This document shows, piece after piece, positions 6,634 to 10,751 of a stretch of 10,751 nt of DNA. Position numbers and translations under genes: made by a program. A model generated the notes under the pieces. That model was given only the letters and a program-made list of their open reading frames with translations. It was not told the DNA's origin and searched no databases. Where the stretch lies: NCBI GenBank assembly GCA_902388545.1, contig CABMPS010000053.1, positions 1 to 10,751 on the forward strand, in the 5' to 3' direction. The first letter of the stretch is position 1. Every line of letters starts with the position of its first letter. The stretch comes from an uncultured Collinsella sp. (lineage in GTDB: Bacteria > Actinomycetota > Coriobacteriia > Coriobacteriales > Coriobacteriaceae).

Positions 6634-8765
6634 ACGTTATTTACCTGCGATAACAATAAAATTAGCTCCGCCTTATTCTTGATCTTCAACTGGCGGTAAG
6701 ATGCAGACCGCAGCGCTTGCACCGTAGATGCAGCGTAACCGACATCCTCCGCAATGGCCTTTGTCGTTGCCCCCTCTGCCGTCATCAGCAAAATTTGCGA
6801 CTGAACATCAGAAAGGGAGCGCGACGTAAGCAGGGCCAGCTGGCGCACGCGGGCCGTTTCGGTGGACCCGTTCGCCCGGTACTCCAAGACGGCCTTCTCG
6901 TCCTCAACCGAGCGGGCGAGCGCGATGTGCGTAACGAACATGGGCACAGACCAGCAAACAATCACCGTTGCCACGACGACATTGACAGCCGAACTTTGCC
7001 CCAACAACGACGCGAGGAACAACGGCTCGAAAACCGTCAGATCCTGCACCATATTGAGCAAGACAGCCCAAACAGGAGCCGTCGCCCCGAAGCAAAGCAT
7101 CCATATCCCAAGCATTTTGCGCTGCGGACAGCTTCGCATCACTATATATGTGAGCAGCACCCCCGTCAGCACCGCAAGTCCATGGATTCGCCCCCTAGCG
7201 ACCGCATAGATTAAGGCAACCATGCCCATTGACACCAACGGCACGATAGCCCGAGCATGGGCATGCACCTTAAACGGACGCAGCCCAACAGCGAGCGAAG
7301 CCGTAGACGCCACGCCGCAAAACAGGACCGGCACAGCCATCAACGGAACGCGTATGCACATCAATGCCGCGATATAGATAAAAGACCATTCCACAGCAGA
7401 TAGCACCGCCCATACGTACGGGCTTCCGAGCCAAATCGCTTCACCCGCTCTATCCAGCGCAGCGCCACGATTCGCTTTTCCACCCGCGTAGCGTAGCGAC
7501 AGAAGCAGTCCGAGACCCAATGCGTAGCTTAAGAGGGAAAAGGCGACAGCCCGCGAAACACCGGACCCCCAATCGCTATCCGCCATTACCAAGGGCCCCG
7601 CCGCAAGGAGGATAAAGAATAATGTGAGCAGGTATCGAAACAGCCGGCGCGTTCGAGCTGATGCCACTATATCGTCAGCATGCCGCTGCGGTAGCTCATG
7701 CCCTACAGTATCGCCCTCACCCGCAAACAGCGCCACGAGCTCGCGTGAGCCCGCAACCGACGCCTTCCCGTATGCTCGGTGAAGCGTTGTTCTCACCGTC
7801 GATGGCTTCGTATCCGTCTCCTTGGCAATTTCCGCCGGCGTTTTCCCTTTGAGCAGCAGTCGAACAAACTGCTCTTCTCTAGGCGACAGGGCAGGGGAAA
7901 ACACCCCCGCATCGAATGTGTCGGACGCACAGGCGATATCCGAATTGTTGTCCCGTTTCCCCCTTAGCAACATGCATACGAAGGCAGCAGCGATAACGGA
8001 CCCCATCGCCAGCAATGCAATGACCACGGCATCGCTTGCGAAGTATGCCGCCTCAACAGCCGGAATAAGACCAATAGGAACTGCTACGAGCACAGAACAG
8101 GCAAACACGTCGCGCCGCCCATGGCCAAAGGCACGAGGGCGGCAAAACGGCGGGGCCACAGTCAATGCGAGATAGACCAACGGAATTAAAAGCGCAAGGC
8201 CAATTGACGCGGCCGTTACAGGGGGCATCCCCCATGGCTCGGGAACGACTCTCCATGAAACTCGACAGCAAAACAGCAGGCAAGACATGACGGCTATTGT
8301 TTCTGTAAAAATCGCGTCCTGCGGGTGACGAGTTTCCCTTTCGTCAGTCCGTGTCGACCTCTGCGTCAAAGGAGAGTCCGCCGTGCCCCAAATAACATAT
8401 GAGAGAAGCAGCGACCCAACAAAGCACGAGACACACGAAACGCCATGTAACAACCAAATCGGTGCAAACACGATTGGAATAGAGTCTCCGCGAGCATAGA
8501 AAGCCAGGTCGGCCCATTCGGGAACCGTTGCAATAACACCAAGGAAAACACCGATGGCACCGAGATGCCTCGGCCTTCTCATTCCCCCCTTGCATAGCGC
8601 AGCACCATGAACAAACGCCGCGAGGCATGCGCCCAGGATAACGAGCCAGGTCATTGCACCTGACGCTAGGCCGATTGAAGATGAAAACCGGTGATAAGGG
8701 GTGACCGCCATTACGACAAGCGCAATGGCGCAGGCAAATGTAGCAGAACGGCGGGAAAAGAGCAT
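6630..8765 (-). CDS. polytopic membrane regulator with two LuxR-type HTH domains
   Basis: A 711-residue protein with a repeated architecture. A first set of about seven to nine hydrophobic segments (residues 7-267) is followed by a LuxR/GerE-like HTH at about 293-347 (LSPREEQFVRLLLKGKTPAEI, then STVRTTLHRAYGK and RELVALF). A second set of about eight membrane segments (375-615) leads to another LuxR-like HTH at about 651-707 (LSDVQSQILLMTAEG, KAIAEDVGYAASTV, KAELILLL). Coriobacterial LuxR membrane proteins, as I know them, have one C-terminal HTH, so this looks like a duplication or fusion. The second HTH is more diverged from the family consensus. I start at the ATG at 8765, with GGAGG four bases upstream. 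The longer start at 8786 overlaps a perfect TATAAT and lacks a ribosome site. It lies 110 bases upstream of the secreted-protein/ABC operon on the same strand, so it probably regulates that operon. The ligand is unknown. Confidence 0.88.
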   Translation of the reverse strand: MLFSRRSATFACAIALVVMAVTPYHRFSSSIGLASGAMTWLVILGACLAAFVHGAALCKGGMRRPRHLGAIGVFLGVIATVPEWADLAFYARGDSIPIVFAPIWLLHGVSCVSCFVGSLLLSYVIWGTADSPLTQRSTRTDERETRHPQDAIFTETIAVMSCLLFCCRVSWRVVPEPWGMPPVTAASIGLALLIPLVYLALTVAPPFCRPRAFGHGRRDVFACSVLVAVPIGLIPAVEAAYFASDAVVIALLAMGSVIAAAFVCMLLRGKRDNNSDIACASDTFDAGVFSPALSPREEQFVRLLLKGKTPAEIAKETDTKPSTVRTTLHRAYGKASVAGSRELVALFAGEGDTVGHELPQRHADDIVASARTRRLFRYLLTLFFILLAAGPLVMADSDWGSGVSRAVAFSLLSYALGLGLLLSLRYAGGKANRGAALDRAGEAIWLGSPYVWAVLSAVEWSFIYIAALMCIRVPLMAVPVLFCGVASTASLAVGLRPFKVHAHARAIVPLVSMGMVALIYAVARGRIHGLAVLTGVLLTYIVMRSCPQRKMLGIWMLCFGATAPVWAVLLNMVQDLTVFEPLFLASLLGQSSAVNVVVATVIVCWSVPMFVTHIALARSVEDEKAVLEYRANGSTETARVRQLALLTSRSLSDVQSQILLMTAEGATTKAIAEDVGYAASTVQALRSASYRQLKIKNKAELILLLSQVNNV

Positions 8766-8784
8766 ACGGCCTCCATAGCGTGTC

Positions 8785-8790
8785 ATTATA
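8785..8790 (-). promoter_or_regulatory. -10 element of the dual-HTH regulator gene
   Basis: A perfect TATAAT reads on the minus strand from 8790 to 8785. Transcription would begin near 8778, giving a leader of about 13 bases that contains the GGAGG (8774-8770) serving the ATG at 8765. No good -35 hexamer is seen at 16-18 bases (AGATAA is the nearest). Two direct CGAGCG repeats (8806-8801 and 8797-8792), nine bases apart, occupy the spacer, so an activator may help. Confidence 0.55.
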
Positions 8791-8907
8791 TCGCTCGAGC
8801 CGCTCGTTTATCTCTGTTCTCACACCAGCCAGCATCAATGATTCAGGCGAACTCCAATCCGCGCCAGATCACGGTCCGGCTTTTGTTCGCAGTCCCCACA
8901 TCAAAGC

Positions 8908-9046
8908 GGGATGCGGTTTCCTTTTGAGCGCCGATTCGGAAAGTCCGTCCCGTTCCAGGCCAATATTCTGGGATGCAGTTTCCGCAGCCCACCCCAATCG
9001 GAAAGCGCATCCCATTATTTGGATGAAAACTGGGATGCGCTTTCCG
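8908..9046. repeat. array of five alternating 14-base motifs
   Basis: The consensus GGGATGCRSTTTCC occurs five times: plus 8908-8921, minus 8938-8951 (degenerate), plus 8970-8983, minus 9000-9013 and plus 9032-9045. Orientation alternates strictly and starts are 30, 32, 30 and 32 bases apart, a 62-base double unit. The last pair extends to a perfect 16-bp inverted repeat (8999-9014 with 9031-9046) around a 16-base loop; the middle pair (3rd and 4th) matches 14 of 16. The intervening bases are unrelated, so only the motifs are conserved. Because 62 is not a multiple of three, a coding repeat is unlikely. Motif centres are about three helical turns apart, so all lie on one face of the DNA. It could be a protein-binding array, a set of competing hairpins, or a dispersed genomic repeat. 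Confidence 0.9.
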
Positions 9047-9114
9047 GACGCGTCGAAACGGAGTCGGGTCGATCGGACCACCTCATCCCCGTTTCCTCGC
9101 CATCTGCCCGAGCG

Positions 9115-9123
9115 TGCTACACT
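9115..9123 (+). promoter_or_regulatory. extended -10 promoter of the kinase gene
   Basis: TGCTACACT at 9115-9123 is a TG-N-TACACT extended -10 element about 80 bases before the kinase ATG at 9204. No matching -35 hexamer is evident, which extended -10 promoters tolerate. A start of transcription near 9130 would place the five-motif array entirely upstream of the transcript. Confidence 0.5.
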
Positions 9124-9203
9124 AGCAGCATCTATGCCACCGCGAATGGCTCGGCTCCGCGCCCGCCGCTCGCAAACGAACTTTAAACGCACGAGGGTTG
9201 GCC

Positions 9204-10703
9204 ATGCCGCTTTTCTCGCAACATACCGCCCGGTTCTCGCCGGACGCTCCCTTGGAGGGCACCAGCTCTCGCGAGCTGCTCAAGCGGTACCAGCCGCTCG
9301 AGACGCTTGCGACCGGCGGTTTTGGCTCCATCGAGATCTGCCGCGATACGCACCTGCGCCGCCGCGTCGCCATTAAGCGCATCCCCCTCACGGACGGCGC
9401 CGGCATGCCCGCCAGCGACATCATGGATGTGCTGCGCGAGGCCCACACCGCCGCCATGCTGCAACATCCCAATATCGTGCAGGTTATCGACTTTACGCAC
9501 GACACCGCCTATGCCTACCTGGTCATGGAGTATGTCGACGGCATGTCGCTTGCCGAGTTTTTGCACCGCGTGGACGGCCATTCGCTCACGTTTGACGAGG
9601 CCGCAGCCATTGCCGACGCACTTGGTCAGGCACTCACCTTTGCCCATGCAAACGGCGTGCTTCACCTGGACATAAAGCCCGCCAACGTGCTTATCGACCA
9701 CTCGGGCAATGTAAAGCTCACCGACTTTGGCATGGCGCGGTTGTCATCCGCCGGCGGCTTTGGCGGATCGCGCGGCGGCACCATCGGCTACATGCCACCC
9801 GAGCAACTCGATATCGAGACTGGCACGGTTGACGAGCGCGCCGATGTCTTTGCCCTCGCCTGCGTGATCTACGAGGGCCTGTGCGGCAGCGCCCCCTTTA
9901 TGGCCGCCACGCCCGGCGACTCGCTCGGCCGCATCATCGGCGGTGCCACCTACCCCAGCGAGCTCATCCCGCACTTTCCCCCGGGAGCTGAGGCTGCGCT
10001 CATGAGCGCCCTCTCCCCCATGCCGCAAGACCGCCCCAACAGCATCGAGGCATTTTGCGACCAGCTGCTCGCCGGCTTGGGCAGTGTGCGCGAGGGCCGA
10101 CGCAGCCTGGAGCAAATGGTTGGCGAGCTTTCGGATGACGAGCAGGAGCTCGACGATATCGAGCCGTCGTACTACGAGGACGACGCCATCGAGGTCGACC
10201 CCGCGCTCGGCTGGGCGGGCACGCGCTGGAGCCATGCGCGCGACTACACCATGCACGCTATCTCGGCGCTAGCGTGCGGCACCTTTAGCTTTTTGCTGAT
10301 GCAAACAGCCGGGGTCGCGGCGCTTCCCGGCCTGGTCATTGCGGCTATCGCGATCGGAGCGGCGGCTGGCCTGGCCCCCCAGATCGGCTCGGCCATCTCG
10401 GCTGTGGGCTTTTTGATGCTCATGGCCAACGCCACCATGCAGGCGCAGGGCATCCTGTCGATGTTGCCCGTCGCGGTGGTCTTTGCCGCTGCCATGTCCG
10501 GTTGGTGGATCGCCTGGGGTCGCACCGAGGCTGCCGCGAGCGCCGCGCTCACCTGTGCACTCGCGCTTGGCTGTCTGACTGGCAATACCTTCCTGGCAGC
10601 TGGGGTCGCCGCCGGCGTCGCGTCATTTTGGCTCGGCCCGGCAAGCGCCGCCGCGGCAACGGGCATGGGCGTGCTTTTTGCCCGTCTGGCGACGGTCGCG
10701 TGA
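9204..10703 (+). CDS. membrane-anchored Ser/Thr protein kinase
   Basis: A 499-residue protein with an N-terminal Hanks-type kinase domain (about 29-290) and a membrane tail. Motifs: glycine loop TGGFG (37-41), VAIK with K58, helix-C E79, catalytic loop HLDIKPAN (154-161) with D156, DFG D174-G176, PPE in place of APE (198-200), DVFA (214-217) and R277. The usual HRD Arg is Leu, so this is a non-RD kinase, probably not needing activation-loop phosphorylation. An acidic linker (about 300-335, many Asp/Glu) leads to five or six Ala/Gly-rich membrane segments (about 350-499). There are no PASTA or other extracellular sensor domains. I start at the ATG at 9204, with GAGGG six bases upstream; a TTG at 9198 is less likely. 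GC-rich codons match dnaX, so it is probably core genome. Its stop overlaps a possible following gene (GTGA). Substrates are not evident. Confidence 0.92.
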   Translation: MPLFSQHTARFSPDAPLEGTSSRELLKRYQPLETLATGGFGSIEICRDTHLRRRVAIKRIPLTDGAGMPASDIMDVLREAHTAAMLQHPNIVQVIDFTHDTAYAYLVMEYVDGMSLAEFLHRVDGHSLTFDEAAAIADALGQALTFAHANGVLHLDIKPANVLIDHSGNVKLTDFGMARLSSAGGFGGSRGGTIGYMPPEQLDIETGTVDERADVFALACVIYEGLCGSAPFMAATPGDSLGRIIGGATYPSELIPHFPPGAEAALMSALSPMPQDRPNSIEAFCDQLLAGLGSVREGRRSLEQMVGELSDDEQELDDIEPSYYEDDAIEVDPALGWAGTRWSHARDYTMHAISALACGTFSFLLMQTAGVAALPGLVIAAIAIGAAAGLAPQIGSAISAVGFLMLMANATMQAQGILSMLPVAVVFAAAMSGWWIAWGRTEAAASAALTCALALGCLTGNTFLAAGVAAGVASFWLGPASAAAATGMGVLFARLATVA

Positions 10704-10751
10704 CGCTGCTCCTGGGCGAGGTCTCGGGCGTCGTTCCCGATCTGCTGCTTG
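10700..10751 (+). CDS. possible next gene, 5' fragment only
   Basis: GTG at 10700 overlaps the kinase TGA (10701-10703) as GTGA and opens a frame (MTLLLGEVSGVVPDLLL) that runs to the window edge. The overlap and GC-rich codons fit an operon partner of the kinase. There is no clear ribosome-binding site, and only 17 residues are visible, too few to name it. A later start beyond the edge is possible. Confidence 0.4.
   Translation, partial: MTLLLGEVSGVVPDLLL

Noticed and set aside
8908..9046. CRISPR array
   Set aside because: The repeats are 14-16 bases, alternate in orientation, and have 16-18 base spacers; there are no cas genes. CRISPR repeats are longer and in one orientation.
8780..9376. 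Open frames across the intergenic array (e.g. 8780-9376 plus, 8869-9192 minus, 8911-9186 plus)
   Set aside because: No ribosome sites, compositions unlike proteins, and the 62-base repeat period is not a multiple of three. One overlaps the kinase gene, which has much better support.

Overview
The window looks like chromosomal DNA from a high-GC actinobacterium of the class Coriobacteriia, most likely Collinsella or a close relative. The reasons are GC-rich codon use in the housekeeping genes, a DnaX with long Ala/Pro linkers, and a polytopic membrane protein carrying LuxR-type helix-turn-helix domains, a type strongly expanded in this class. The genus is inferred from gene style, not from a database match.

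Left flank (1-2824): the 5' three quarters or more of dnaX lie on the minus strand and run off the left edge. Divergent from it is a 238-residue membrane protein of the YcxB-like type. A 13-bp perfect inverted repeat (2853-2892) separates this block from the next.

Centre (2930-8765): a co-directional minus-strand locus of six genes. Read in transcription order it is: a ~711-residue membrane regulator with TWO LuxR HTH domains (one in the middle, one at the C terminus); a secreted four-cysteine protein of ~170 residues; two ABC-2-type permeases; an ABC ATPase of the BcrA/immunity type; and a second exported protein. The last four genes overlap by 1-4 bases, so they are translationally coupled. 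The layout resembles bacteriocin/peptide export-and-immunity or peptide-sensing cassettes with a dedicated membrane regulator. A hairpin sits between the secreted-protein gene and the transporter genes, and palindromic elements sit in the regulator/secreted-protein gap. Base composition is visibly lower in GC than the flanks (hand counts of single 60-base lines: 42% in a permease, 65% in the kinase), which suggests an acquired accessory locus.

Right flank (8787-10751): a ~420-base gene-free region holds the regulator promoter (perfect TATAAT), a striking array of five 14-16-base motifs in strictly alternating orientation at 30/32-base steps (8908-9046), and an extended -10 promoter. This promoter serves a plus-strand Ser/Thr protein kinase with a multi-pass membrane tail. 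The kinase stop overlaps a GTG that may start one further gene cut by the right edge.

The most unusual items are the dual-HTH membrane regulator with its secreted-protein/ABC cassette, and the alternating motif array upstream of it.
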